Positions 1 through 8,602 are shown, counted from the first letter of the stretch. The stretch: DNA of 64,000 nt from Tatumella terrea (GCF_039523755.1 NZ_BAAAFX010000002.1:248001-312000); one strand, 5' to 3'. Translations and numbers: made by a program. Notes: generated from the sequence alone by a model not told the origin.

Positions 1-69
1 GCGGCAGAAACCGATACCGACCCGGCCGCGATGCCGGAAGAGGAGCATCAGCGTGAGCCCTGGCCCTGA
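1..69 (+). CDS. C-terminal tail of an unidentified protein (partial)
   Basis: An open frame runs from the window edge to a TGA at 67-69. The visible 22 residues are acidic and end in REPWP. No family can be named from so short a tail. It may be the end of a real gene lying to the left or a chance open frame. Confidence 0.35.
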   Translation, partial: AAETDTDPAAMPEEEHQREPWP

Positions 70-103
70 GCGCGGGTATCCATGGCCTGACCGGCAACAG
101 CCA

Positions 104-409
104 GCGGAGCACGTCTCTGCGCCGGCTGCTGCCGGTTATTCGTCCGTCTGCTGATACCAGACTTTAAAATATTCAGGGAACTGTAGAGGATGACATACAG
201 GCTGGCGGAGTACGTCCCTGTGCCGGCTGCTGCCGGTTATTTGTCCGTCTGCTGATACCAGACTTTAAAATATTCAGGAAACTGTAGAGGATGACATACA
301 GGCTGGCGGAGTACGTCCCTGCGCCGGTCGGATCTGCTGACGGTTATTTGTCCGTCTGCTGATACCAGGCTTTAAAATATTTCAGGAAACTGTAGAGAGT
401 GGCATACAG
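104..409. repeat. Three tandem copies (101/107 bp period) of a glycosyltransferase gene 3' end
   Basis: The landmark CTGATACC recurs at 151, 252 and 359, giving periods of 101 and 107 bp. The two left copies are nearly identical. The right copy differs by a 6-bp insertion and scattered changes, and it is the genuine 3' end of the minus-strand glycosyltransferase. Each copy carries the last roughly 25 codons with the stop plus about 40 bp of downstream sequence. The two left copies therefore look like duplicated gene tails. No other gene was found between 70 and 343. Confidence 0.85.
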
Positions 410-1102
410 GCCGGTGGCGGCACCGACCTTGCCTTGCCGCCAGGCGCCACTCATCAGGTACCATTTGAAAAATGCCCCGATGGCGCTGATCACTCCGCGC
501 AACAGTGAAGGCCGGATTTTCCGGAAACGGACCAGCCGGGTGGTGTAAGCATTCATTTTGCTGAACATTTCATGCAATGAGTAAAAGGTATCATGCCGCA
601 CATGGCCCGGGATTATCTGCGTCAGCACCGGGCCGGTGACTTCATCGTCGACCGGACGGTCATTAAACCGGGCAACGGTACGGTTAAACAGACGTACAGG
701 ATAGTCGGGGGAGGAGACCGGATAAATCGTCTGAACCTGTTCTCCCAGCACGTACCAGTAGCGTGAGATGCACCACGCCTGCTCCGGGGGTAAGGGGGCA
801 GGTGAGTCTTTTAACCGGCGCAGGTAAGTGATAGTGGCTTCATCGAGGATCTCATCACTGTCCAGACAAAAAACCCAGTCATGCTCTGCCAGGGCGATCG
901 CGTTATTCATCTGTTTACCGTGCATTTCATACGGGCAGTAGCGTGGCTCAATACCGTACTGACGGCAGACAGACAAGGTCTCATCATTGCTGCCGGAGTC
1001 GAGGACAATGACCTGATTGGCAAACTGAAAAACCGGGGCTAACACGGCCTCCAGGGTGCGTGCGGAATTATACGTCAGCAGACAGACGGTTATTTTTATC
1101 AT
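344..1102 (-). CDS. Family 2 glycosyltransferase (WaaE/KdtX-like)
   Basis: Predicted sugar transferase of the GT-A fold, probably acting on lipopolysaccharide core or another surface glycan at the cytoplasmic face of the inner membrane. Visible signs are the N-terminal strand ending in LLTYN, a DSGSND motif at about residue 35, and a CLDSDE segment (residues 79-84) with the DxD-type nucleotide-sugar/metal site. The C-terminal part is basic and aromatic, as in WaaE-type glucosyltransferases. The start at 1102 gives 252 residues and the normal family N-terminus; an upstream extension to 1201 has no family likeness. No good ribosome-binding site precedes 1102, so the start is uncertain. The gene stands alone, not in a waa operon. 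The acceptor cannot be deduced. Confidence 0.8.
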   Translation of the reverse strand: MIKITVCLLTYNSARTLEAVLAPVFQFANQVIVLDSGSNDETLSVCRQYGIEPRYCPYEMHGKQMNNAIALAEHDWVFCLDSDEILDEATITYLRRLKDSPAPLPPEQAWCISRYWYVLGEQVQTIYPVSSPDYPVRLFNRTVARFNDRPVDDEVTGPVLTQIIPGHVRHDTFYSLHEMFSKMNAYTTRLVRFRKIRPSLLRGVISAIGAFFKWYLMSGAWRQGKVGAATGLYATLYSFLKYFKAWYQQTDK

Positions 1103-1379
1103 AGGCGGTCTGACCAGGATCATCCTGTAAAAGAGTCGATTATAATTAACCGATGCGCCTTCTGATGGACTTTTGATGTGAACGTGCTGGTATTTCAGCA
1201 AAGTGTGATCCCGGCCGGAAGGGCAGGGGCACCGGGAAAGCAGCGGCAGGTCGTCTGCAAAGCATCGCAGAAGGTTTTCTTAATTTGTGAGCAACTTCTT
1301 TATAAATATTCATTTTAAATCAGCATTTGCCCGGCGTATGGTGTATCCATTCTCCCTGACATTGCAGTAAGGATTTCTT

Positions 1380-2756
1380 ATGACTGATTATGCATTATCT
1401 CTGAACCCCACTACCGGTGAGGAAATTGCCCGTTATCCGTTTCAGGGGAGCGATGCCATCGAAAGCAGCCTGCAGCGCAGTACTACCGCTCTGAAAGAGT
1501 GGCGGGTCACTTCGATGGATGATCGTGTTGAAGTGTTACGCACCCTGGCGGTTCGTCTGCGTGAACGTTGTGATGAACTGGCGGAAATGATGACCCTGGA
1601 GATGGGTAAGCCGATCGCCCAGGCCCGTGCCGAGGTCAACAAATGTGCGCAGGTATGTGAATGGTATGCGGACAATGGCCCGGCCGTCCTGGCGGCACAG
1701 CCGACCCAGGTGGAAAATCAGCAAGCCTGGCAGGAGTTTCGTCCGCTGGGCGTGATCCTCGCGGTGATGCCGTGGAACTTCCCTTACTGGCAGGTGCTGC
1801 GCGGGGCCGCCGGGATGCTGCTGGCGGGGAATACTTATGTCCTGAAACATGCGCCGAACGTCATGGGATGTGCATCGTTACTGCAGGATGTGATGAATAC
1901 CGTAGGCTTCCCGGAAGGGACATTCGAATTACTGAATGTGACCAATGAGGGCGTATCTTCACTGATCAAAGACCCGCGTGTTGCCGCCGTGGCCGTGACC
2001 GGCAGTGTCGGTGCGGGTGCAGCGATTGCCAGCCAGGCCGGTGCAGCACTGAAGAAAACGGTTCTGGAATTGGGCGGTTCCGACCCGTTTATCGTGCTGG
2101 CCGATGCGGATCTGGACGAAGCAGTAAAAGCGGCAGTAGCCGGTCGTTATCAGAATACCGGACAGGTCTGCATGGCCGCAAAACGCTTTATTATCGAAGC
2201 GCCGGTGGCGGCTGAATTTGAAGCCCGCTTCCTGGCGGCGTTACAGGCGCTGAAGATGGGCGACCCGCTGGATGAAGCGAACTACCTCGGTCCGATGGCG
2301 CGTTATGATCTGCGTGATGAACTGCACAATCAGGTCACTGAAACCCTGAAGCAGGGCGCGCGTCTGGTGTGCGGTGGTGAGAAGATTGAGGGCGCCGGTA
2401 ACTATTATGCGCCGACGATTCTGGCCGATGTCACTGAGTCAATGACCGCGTTCCGCCAGGAGATCTTTGGTCCTGTCGCGGCCCTGATCACTGCAAAAGA
2501 TGCCGACCATGCGCTGGAACTGGCTAACAATAGCGATTTCGGTCTGAGTGCGACCGTATGGACCGCGAATGAAGCCGTGGCGGATCACTTCGCGCTCACT
2601 CTGGAGACCGGCGCCGTCTTTATTAACGGTTATGGCGCTTCAGATCCGCGGGTAACCATCGGGGGTGTGAAGAAAAGCGGTTATGGCCGTGAGCTAAACC
2701 ACTTCGGGCTGCATGAGTTCTGTAACATTCAGACGGTCTGGCGTAACCGCCGTTAA
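1380..2756 (+). CDS. sad: Succinate-semialdehyde dehydrogenase, Sad/YneI type
   Basis: Cytoplasmic aldehyde dehydrogenase, predicted to oxidise succinate semialdehyde to succinate with NAD(P)+, the last step of GABA breakdown. It has 458 residues (E. coli Sad 462). The sequence shows the PWNFP cofactor-site motif, the general-base segment LELGGSDPF, the catalytic cysteine in GQVCMAA, and EIFGPV. The length and the IGGVKKSGYGRE C-terminus fit Sad better than the longer GabD. It heads a block with a MocR regulator, gabT and gabP, which supports the substrate. AGGA lies 6-8 bases before the ATG. A bidirectional terminator follows directly. Confidence 0.88.
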   Translation: MTDYALSLNPTTGEEIARYPFQGSDAIESSLQRSTTALKEWRVTSMDDRVEVLRTLAVRLRERCDELAEMMTLEMGKPIAQARAEVNKCAQVCEWYADNGPAVLAAQPTQVENQQAWQEFRPLGVILAVMPWNFPYWQVLRGAAGMLLAGNTYVLKHAPNVMGCASLLQDVMNTVGFPEGTFELLNVTNEGVSSLIKDPRVAAVAVTGSVGAGAAIASQAGAALKKTVLELGGSDPFIVLADADLDEAVKAAVAGRYQNTGQVCMAAKRFIIEAPVAAEFEARFLAALQALKMGDPLDEANYLGPMARYDLRDELHNQVTETLKQGARLVCGGEKIEGAGNYYAPTILADVTESMTAFRQEIFGPVAALITAKDADHALELANNSDFGLSATVWTANEAVADHFALTLETGAVFINGYGASDPRVTIGGVKKSGYGRELNHFGLHEFCNIQTVWRNRR

Positions 2757-2765
2757 TCTGAATCC

Positions 2766-2795
2766 TACCCTGTCTTAGCAGACAGGGTATTTTTT
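2766..2795. terminator. Rho-independent terminator between sad and the MocR regulator
   Basis: A perfect 10-bp stem (2766-2775 with 2780-2789) has a 4-base loop and is followed by six T residues. It ends the sad transcript. The stop codon of the convergent regulator lies inside the T run, so it may also terminate from the other side. Confidence 0.85.
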
Positions 2796-4308
2796 AGCTA
2801 TCGCCCGGTGACAGAGGGCGCACGCGACAAAGTCCGGCATTGATCAGACATTGTCTCAGCAGATGAAACGCCGTGAAAATCTGCTGTTCATTAACACAGG
2901 CATATCCCAGCAGTAACCCGCGTTTTTTCTGACGTTGCATGTAATATTGCGATAATGGTCGCACGCTGACACCTTTACGCAGTGCGTCATGGGCAATGGC
3001 AACATCATCACTCTTATCCGGTAATCTCAGTACCAGATGCAGCCCTGCATCATGGTTATAGGGTGGCATAAAGGCTTCACCCAGGTACCGCTGGATAAGC
3101 CCCAGCAGAAACCGTCGCCGCTGACTGTAGAGCAGGCGCATCCGGCGGATATGGGCCGCATAATGGCCCTGGCTGATAAATTCCGATACCGCCCGCTGAA
3201 TAATTAAATGTCCTCCGCGATATAACTCGGCCGCTGCCGTGCGCAGGGGTTGCTGCAGGTTTTTGGGGACCACCAGATAACCGATACGCAACGCGGGATA
3301 GAGCGTTTTACTGAAGGTCCCCATATAAAGTACCGGAGCATCTTCTTCCAGGCCCTGCAGCGAAGGATACGGGCTGCCTGAGAAGCGAAATTCGCTGTCA
3401 TAATCGTCTTCAATTATCCAGAAACGATGGCGACGTGCCATCGCCAGCAGATGTTTCCGGCGACTCAGGCTCAGGTGAACCCCTAACGGATACTGGTGGG
3501 AGGGGGTGACAAACACCATTTTCGGGGCCGGATGGCGGGCGGTAATTTCGGGGATCATCCCTTCTTCATCGACCGGAACAGCATGCACATCCAGTCCGTT
3601 GATCCTCAACAGGTTACGGGTTCCCCAATAGCCAGGCTCTTCTATCCAGACCGGATCATTCTGGTCACAGAGTACCCTGGATACCAGGTCAACGGCCTGG
3701 TGGATCCCTTCGGTAATGATTATCTGATCGGCATCGGCCCGGATGGAACGGACAACCCGCAGATAATCCGCCAGCGCCTGACGCAGGTGCGGGCATCCGC
3801 CGCCATTACTGTAAATAAGCTGGTCGATTTCCGGTTGCTGGTGCAGTTTTGCCTGGATTTTACTCAGTGTTTTATGCGGGAACGCCGTCACATCCGGAGC
3901 GCCGGGCACAAAAGCCCCCCACTGATGCGGGGAGGCGGTGGCATAACCGAGCAGTGCGGCACCGCGTGACGAAAGGCTGGGCGGCTGGGTCTGCGCGGGA
4001 TGAGGAGGCTCAGCGGATTGCGCACTGTTCAGGCAGAACTCAGGCAGGGTGCTGGCTACCCGTGTTCCGCTGCCGGTGCGGGAAGTGACATAACCTTCTG
4101 CCAGCAAGCTGTCATAGGCATTCATCACGGTGTTACGTGAAACGCCCAATTGTTTTGCTAAATCACGGGTCGATGGCAAGCGTGTTTCCGGCGGAAAGAC
4201 ACCGTCGATAATTGCCTGCTGTAAGACCCGCAGGACGCGCTGATGCAGTCTGCCATGCTGCTCAAACTGTAAACGCTCCAGAAGGTGGTCGGTGTAGAGT
4301 GTCCGCAA
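2794..4308 (-). CDS. MocR/GabR-type transcriptional regulator (GntR HTH fused to aminotransferase fold)
   Basis: Predicted regulator of the surrounding GABA genes. The N-terminal winged helix (about residues 12-75) has the GntR pattern ending LAKQLGVSRNTVMNAYDSL. The rest is a class I aminotransferase-like domain with a PLP lysine candidate in GTFSKTLYPALRIGY near residue 330. The length of 504 is normal for MocR proteins. It is transcribed divergently from gabT across a 114-bp gap and convergently with sad. In Bacillus, GabR senses GABA through PLP and activates gabTD; a similar role is inferred here from position and architecture. Confidence 0.88.
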   Translation of the reverse strand: MRTLYTDHLLERLQFEQHGRLHQRVLRVLQQAIIDGVFPPETRLPSTRDLAKQLGVSRNTVMNAYDSLLAEGYVTSRTGSGTRVASTLPEFCLNSAQSAEPPHPAQTQPPSLSSRGAALLGYATASPHQWGAFVPGAPDVTAFPHKTLSKIQAKLHQQPEIDQLIYSNGGGCPHLRQALADYLRVVRSIRADADQIIITEGIHQAVDLVSRVLCDQNDPVWIEEPGYWGTRNLLRINGLDVHAVPVDEEGMIPEITARHPAPKMVFVTPSHQYPLGVHLSLSRRKHLLAMARRHRFWIIEDDYDSEFRFSGSPYPSLQGLEEDAPVLYMGTFSKTLYPALRIGYLVVPKNLQQPLRTAAAELYRGGHLIIQRAVSEFISQGHYAAHIRRMRLLYSQRRRFLLGLIQRYLGEAFMPPYNHDAGLHLVLRLPDKSDDVAIAHDALRKGVSVRPLSQYYMQRQKKRGLLLGYACVNEQQIFTAFHLLRQCLINAGLCRVRPLSPGDS

Positions 4309-4422
4309 TTGGCTCCCTCATTTTGATGATGAATGGCTCTGGAAACTACCTCAAATGGCAGGATAAATAAACGGAGTTTATTAATAAAAGTCCATCAGCC
4401 AGATTAACGAGGCAGGAACATC
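4309..4422. promoter_or_regulatory. Divergent promoter region between the MocR regulator and gabT
   Basis: This 114-bp AT-rich gap must hold the promoters of both divergent genes. AGGCAGGA before the gabT start serves as ribosome-binding site. No clear direct-repeat operator could be fixed by eye. Confidence 0.5.
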
Positions 4423-5679
4423 ATGAGCGATTCTAAAAATACATTAAATCAACGCAAGCAAAATGCGCTGCCACGTGGCAATGCTGTCATGTGTGACTGG
4501 TATGCCAGCAAAGCCGAGAATGCCACACTCTGGGATACTGAAGGACGTGAAGTTATTGATTTTGCTGGTGGCATCGCGGTACTGAATACCGGGCACCGCC
4601 ATCCGAAAGTCGTGGCGGCGGTCAAAGCACAGCTGGATAAATTCACGCATACGGCTTTCCAGATCGTGCCTTACGAAAGTTATATCTCTCTGGCGGAACG
4701 TATTAACCAGCGTGTTCCGGTGGAAGGCCCGGCTAAAACGGCTTTCTTCTCTACCGGTGCAGAAGCGGTAGAGAACGCGGTGAAGATTGCCCGCAGCTAT
4801 ACCGGCCGTCACGGCGTGGTCACCTTCGGTGGCGCGTTCCATGGTCGTACCATGATGACGATGGCGATGACCGGAAAAGTGTCTCCTTACAAACAGGATT
4901 TCGGGCCGATGGTTCCTTCCGTGTTCCACGGACGTTTCCCGGATGAAAAAGAAGTCACTGTTGAGCAGGCCCTGAACAGCCTGGACGATATCTTCCATTA
5001 CGATATTGCGCCTCATAACGTGGCGGCTATCGTGCTGGAGCCAATACAGGGTGAGGGTGGTTTCCGTGTGGCGCCGAACGCCTTTATGACCGCGCTACGC
5101 GAACTGGCAGACAAACATGGCATCCTGCTGATTGCCGATGAGGTGCAAACCGGGTTTGCCCGTACCGGGACGCTGTTTGCGATGGAAAACTTCGATGTGA
5201 AACCTGACATTATCACCATGGCGAAAAGCCTGGCCGGTGGCTTCCCGCTGTCAGCCGTGGCTGGTCGCGCAGAAGTGATGGATGCCCCGAACCCGGGCGG
5301 TCTGGGGGGTACCTATGCCGGTAACCCGCTGTCGATTGCAGCAGCACATGCGGTACTGGATGCTATCGATGAAGAACAGCTGTGTCAGCGTTCAGTACAA
5401 CTGGGCGGTGAGCTGGTGAGTTGTCTGCAGGAGCTGCAGGCCCGTTGTACGGCCATCAACGAAGTTCGTGGACTGGGCTCGATGGTGGCTGTGGAATTCC
5501 ATCAGGCAGACGTTGCCCGTAAGGTGCAGGCGGCTGCCATGGAAGCCGGTTTATTACTGCTGACCTGTGGACAGAAAGGCAATGTTATCCGCTTCCTGTA
5601 CCCTCTGACCATCCCGACGGAACAGTTCCGTCAGGGACTGACCATTCTGACCCGGGCACTGCAGGAAAACGCTGCCTGA
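4423..5679 (+). CDS. gabT: 4-aminobutyrate aminotransferase GabT
   Basis: PLP enzyme that transfers the amino group of GABA to 2-oxoglutarate, giving succinate semialdehyde and glutamate. It has 418 residues (E. coli GabT 426). Class III aminotransferase features are clear: STGAEAVENAVKIAR for the phosphate site, GAFHGRT, the aspartate in LIADEVQTGF, and the PLP lysine in MAKSLAGGFPLSA near residue 268. It lies 130 bp upstream of gabP on the same strand. The product feeds the Sad-like dehydrogenase at 1380. Confidence 0.95.
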   Translation: MSDSKNTLNQRKQNALPRGNAVMCDWYASKAENATLWDTEGREVIDFAGGIAVLNTGHRHPKVVAAVKAQLDKFTHTAFQIVPYESYISLAERINQRVPVEGPAKTAFFSTGAEAVENAVKIARSYTGRHGVVTFGGAFHGRTMMTMAMTGKVSPYKQDFGPMVPSVFHGRFPDEKEVTVEQALNSLDDIFHYDIAPHNVAAIVLEPIQGEGGFRVAPNAFMTALRELADKHGILLIADEVQTGFARTGTLFAMENFDVKPDIITMAKSLAGGFPLSAVAGRAEVMDAPNPGGLGGTYAGNPLSIAAAHAVLDAIDEEQLCQRSVQLGGELVSCLQELQARCTAINEVRGLGSMVAVEFHQADVARKVQAAAMEAGLLLLTCGQKGNVIRFLYPLTIPTEQFRQGLTILTRALQENAA

Positions 5680-5759
5680 TCACGAGAGTTTCTCATGTGC
5701 TGTTCCGGAGACCGTTCCTCTCCGGACAGCCTGGTAAAGTACTTCCCGCTCAACCGCAG

Positions 5760-5779
5760 GTGACTGAATCTTCAGTCAC
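5760..5779. promoter_or_regulatory. Short perfect inverted repeat in the gabT-gabP spacer
   Basis: Nine-base arms (5760-5768 and 5771-5779) flank two bases, and an A-rich stretch follows shortly after. It may be an operator or an mRNA hairpin that sets the gabT:gabP ratio. It has no T tract, so it is not a strong terminator. Confidence 0.45.
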
Positions 5780-5809
5780 TTAGCAAAAAAACTATTATGA
5801 GGGAAAACC

Positions 5810-7213
5810 ATGAGCGTTACTTCTTCTGGTACTGATTCATTATCTCCGGGCCTGAAATCCCGTCATATCCGTATGCTCTCGATTGCCGGTGTGATCGGCG
5901 CGGGATTATTTGTCGGTTCCGGCCATGCGATTGCTGAAGCCGGACCCGCTGTTCTGATCGCCTATATTATCGCCGGCGGGCTGGTAGTCTTAATTATGCG
6001 TATGCTGGCGGAAATGGCCGTCAGTACCCCCGACTCCGGGTCGTTTTCCACTTATGCACAAAAAGCCCTGGGCCGCTGGGCCGGGTTTACCATCGGCTGG
6101 TTATACTGGTGGTTCTGGGTGCTGGTGATCCCGCTGGAAGCCAATGCCGCGGCGACCATACTTAACGCGTGGTTCCCGCAGGTGGCTATCTGGCAGTTCA
6201 CGCTGGTGATCACCCTGCTACTGACGGCAAGTAACCTGTTCAGTGTGAAACATTACGGTGAATTTGAGTTCTGGCTGGCGCTGGTGAAAGTCGTTGCGAT
6301 TGTGGCGTTCCTGGTGCTGGGATGTGTGGCTATCTTCGGTCTGATGCCAGGCAGTCAGGTCAGCGGTATGTCGCATTTATACGATACCGGCGGCTTTATG
6401 CCCCACGGCTTCGGTGCAGTGCTGGCGGCTATCCTGACCACCATGTTCTCTTTTATGGGCACCGAGATTGTCACGATTGCGGCGGCTGAATCTAAAAACC
6501 CGGGCCGTGAAATTTCACGGGCAACGAACTCCGTTATCTGGCGTATTTCTCTGTTCTACCTCTTATCTATCCTGTTTATTGTCTCTCTGGTGCCCTGGAA
6601 TACCCCGGCACTGGCAAAAAACGGGTCTTATCAGACGGTGCTGGAACTGATGAATATTCCGCATGCCCGGCTGATTGTCGATATCGTGGTGCTGACCGCG
6701 GTATGTAGCTGTCTGAACTCTGCCCTTTATACCTCATCACGTATGCTCTATTCACTGGCCACCCGTAAAGATGCCCCTGCGGCAGCGGCGAAAACCAGTA
6801 ACAGCGGAACACCGTGGGTGGCCGTATTGTCTTCCACCGCGGCCGCGTTCCTGGCGGTGTTTGCGAACTACTTTGCACCTGCAGAAGTGTTTGACTTCCT
6901 GCTGGCCAGCTCAGGCGCGATTGCCTTGCTGGTGTATCTGGTCATCTCCTGCTCGCATCTGGTGATGCGTAAACGTATGGAAGCACGGGGTGAGGTGCTG
7001 GATTACAGAATGTGGCTGTTCCCTGGCCTGACCTACGCGGTGATAGTGGTGATTGTGGGTATCCTCTGCTCAATGTTGTTTATGCCTGCCCACCGTAGTG
7101 AGATTATTGCGACCGGTATTCTGGCGTTACTCGTCGTACTGGCAGGGATGGTGATCCACCGTCGTCAGCGCAACAACCGCTCTGAACCATCATTGCAGGA
7201 AAACGGTATCTGA
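5810..7213 (+). CDS. gabP: GABA permease GabP (APC superfamily)
   Basis: Inner-membrane proton-coupled amino acid permease of 467 residues (E. coli GabP 466), predicted to import GABA. Twelve hydrophobic segments are evident. The first is preceded by LKSRHIRMLSIAGVIGAGLFVGSG, the amino acid transporter signature. Other family hallmarks are FSTYAQKALGRWAGF and FMGTEIVTIAAAES. GAGGGA precedes the ATG. It is the last gene of the GABA block and is followed by a strong terminator. Confidence 0.93.
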   Translation: MSVTSSGTDSLSPGLKSRHIRMLSIAGVIGAGLFVGSGHAIAEAGPAVLIAYIIAGGLVVLIMRMLAEMAVSTPDSGSFSTYAQKALGRWAGFTIGWLYWWFWVLVIPLEANAAATILNAWFPQVAIWQFTLVITLLLTASNLFSVKHYGEFEFWLALVKVVAIVAFLVLGCVAIFGLMPGSQVSGMSHLYDTGGFMPHGFGAVLAAILTTMFSFMGTEIVTIAAAESKNPGREISRATNSVIWRISLFYLLSILFIVSLVPWNTPALAKNGSYQTVLELMNIPHARLIVDIVVLTAVCSCLNSALYTSSRMLYSLATRKDAPAAAAKTSNSGTPWVAVLSSTAAAFLAVFANYFAPAEVFDFLLASSGAIALLVYLVISCSHLVMRKRMEARGEVLDYRMWLFPGLTYAVIVVIVGILCSMLFMPAHRSEIIATGILALLVVLAGMVIHRRQRNNRSEPSLQENGI

Positions 7214-7260
7214 TAGCCGTGACCTGTTATAAAGAGCTTCTCTGAAGAGCTGATAATCAT

Positions 7261-7293
7261 AAAACCGCAGACAGAGTGACTGCGGTTTTTTTT
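7261..7293 (+). terminator. Rho-independent terminator after gabP
   Basis: A 10-bp stem (AAAACCGCAG with its complement) has a loop of about 8 bases and runs into eight T residues. It separates the GABA block from the hydrolase gene that follows. Confidence 0.85.
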
Positions 7294-7392
7294 GTCTGAA
7301 CCGGGGCTGGCAGACCGCGAAGCTGTCCTGTAAGCGGCCTCCGTGTTCCCGGGGAGTGAGTGTTTATTCTGAGGTTATCGTAAGAGGTGGTC

Positions 7393-8154
7393 ATGAAATT
7401 TACACAAGTCATAACCCGGTTACCGGCCCTGAATTGCGCGGAAGGGCAAACCACGGCGGATGACGGGCGGCCGGATAGCGGGAAAACCCGCCAGCAATTT
7501 TTCAGGTATATCGAAATTATGCTGGAACTGGGGATCCGGGTCACTATCCTGCCGGCAGAGCCAGATTTTCCGGATGCACACTTTGTGGAAGACCCGGCGG
7601 TGATCCTTCCTGAGCTTGCCATTATCACACATTCCGGGGTACTCAGCCGTCAGGGGGAAGGTGCATTGCTGGCACCTGAACTGGAGAAGTATCGCCCGCT
7701 GTATGTGATGAGTGATAAAGGGCAGCTTGATGGCGGGGATGTGTTACTGGCGGATAAACACTTTTTTATCGGGATGACCCGACGCACCAATATGGCCGGG
7801 CTTGATGAGTTTGCCACGGTGGTGGCGCCCTTAGGCTACCGGGTGACGCCGGTTGCGGTGGATTCCGGACTGCATCTGAAGAGTGTGGTGAATTATATTG
7901 GTCAGAATACGCTGCTGATGACGTCGGCGTATGAAGCTCTGCCCGCGTTTGCCGGGTTCCGGCGGCTGGTGATCCCCGATGATGAAGCCTATGCCGGGAA
8001 TACCTTACTGATTAACGGCACCCTGGTGATGCCGGAGGGATATCCTGTCACCCGGGAAATCCTCCGTCAGGCAGGCATGCCTGTGGTGACCCTGGATACC
8101 AGTGAATTTAAAAGGATGGATGGCAGTTTGTCCTGTCTTTCGTTACGTTTCTGA
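7393..8154 (+). CDS. Dimethylarginine dimethylaminohydrolase-like protein (DDAH family)
   Basis: Predicted cytoplasmic amidinotransferase-fold hydrolase that would convert methylated arginines to citrulline and methylamines. At 253 residues it has the usual bacterial DDAH size. Family marks are HFVEDPAV near the N-terminal third, QLDGGDVL, the catalytic histidine in GLHLKSVVNYI, and the catalytic cysteine five residues from the end in GSLSCLSLRF. AGAGG is well spaced for the ATG at 7393; a GTG two codons earlier is less likely. It is a single gene with its own terminator. A related amidinohydrolase activity (for example arginine deiminase-like) is the alternative. Confidence 0.85.
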   Translation: MKFTQVITRLPALNCAEGQTTADDGRPDSGKTRQQFFRYIEIMLELGIRVTILPAEPDFPDAHFVEDPAVILPELAIITHSGVLSRQGEGALLAPELEKYRPLYVMSDKGQLDGGDVLLADKHFFIGMTRRTNMAGLDEFATVVAPLGYRVTPVAVDSGLHLKSVVNYIGQNTLLMTSAYEALPAFAGFRRLVIPDDEAYAGNTLLINGTLVMPEGYPVTREILRQAGMPVVTLDTSEFKRMDGSLSCLSLRF

Positions 8155-8196
8155 CCCCTCAGATTGCTGAGCCACTCAGGATCTCCTGTTTATCCT

Positions 8197-8221
8197 GCCG
8201 GACGTCGGGTCCGGCTTTTTT
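8197..8221 (+). terminator. Rho-independent terminator after the DDAH-like gene
   Basis: A 7-bp GC-rich stem (8197-8203 with 8209-8215) is followed by a run of T residues, 43 bp after the stop codon. Confidence 0.8.
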
Positions 8222-8282
8222 GTGATTACGCTCTGTTGCGCCCTTTAACCCCCTGCAGCCGAAGACTGAACCCGGCCCCCAA

Positions 8283-8474
8283 CCCGACTCAGACCCCAAT
8301 CCAACCCGACTCAGACCCCAATCCAACCCGACTCAGACCCCAATCCAATCCCGACTCAGACCCCGATCCAATCCCGACTCAGACCCCAATCCAATCCCGA
8401 TTCAGACCCCGATCCGGACCCCGACTCAGATCCCAATCCAACCCGACTCAGACCCCAATCCAACCCCGACTCAG
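8283..8474. repeat. Minisatellite: nine copies of a 22-24 bp unit
   Basis: The core CGACTCAG (one copy CGATTCAG) begins at 8285, 8307, 8329, 8352, 8375, 8398, 8422, 8444 and 8467, each followed by ACCCC(A/G)ATCC(A)-like sequence. Unit length drifts from 22 to 24 bp, so no reading frame is kept. It lies in a 779-bp gene-free gap (8155-8933). Confidence 0.92.
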
Positions 8475-8510
8475 GCAAATACACAGGCCGAATCCGAACC
8501 CAACACACAA

Positions 8511-8602
8511 CCCAAAACCCAAAACCCAAAACCCAAAACCCAAAACCCAAAACCCAAAACCCAAAACCCAAAACCCAAAAACCCAAAACCCAAAACCCAA
8601 AA
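8511..8602. repeat. Thirteen CCCAAAA heptamer repeats (TTTTGGG on the minus strand)
   Basis: CCC triplets occur every 7 bases from 8511 to 8574 and again at 8582, 8589 and 8596. One unit carries an extra A. The minus strand therefore reads as thirteen GGG runs spaced by TTTT, a strong G-quadruplex pattern. The plus-strand open frame across it (8164-8697) is judged not to be a gene. Confidence 0.95.

Noticed and set aside
3496..3969. 157-codon plus-strand open frame opposite the MocR regulator
   Set aside because: Antisense shadow of a clear gene with full domain structure on the other strand; no family likeness.
4444..5016. 190-codon minus-strand open frame opposite gabT
   Set aside because: Shadow of gabT; histidine- and arginine-rich composition typical of antisense translation.
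8283..8474. CRISPR-like array of regularly spaced repeats
   Set aside because: The units are contiguous with no unique spacers, and no cas genes are present.
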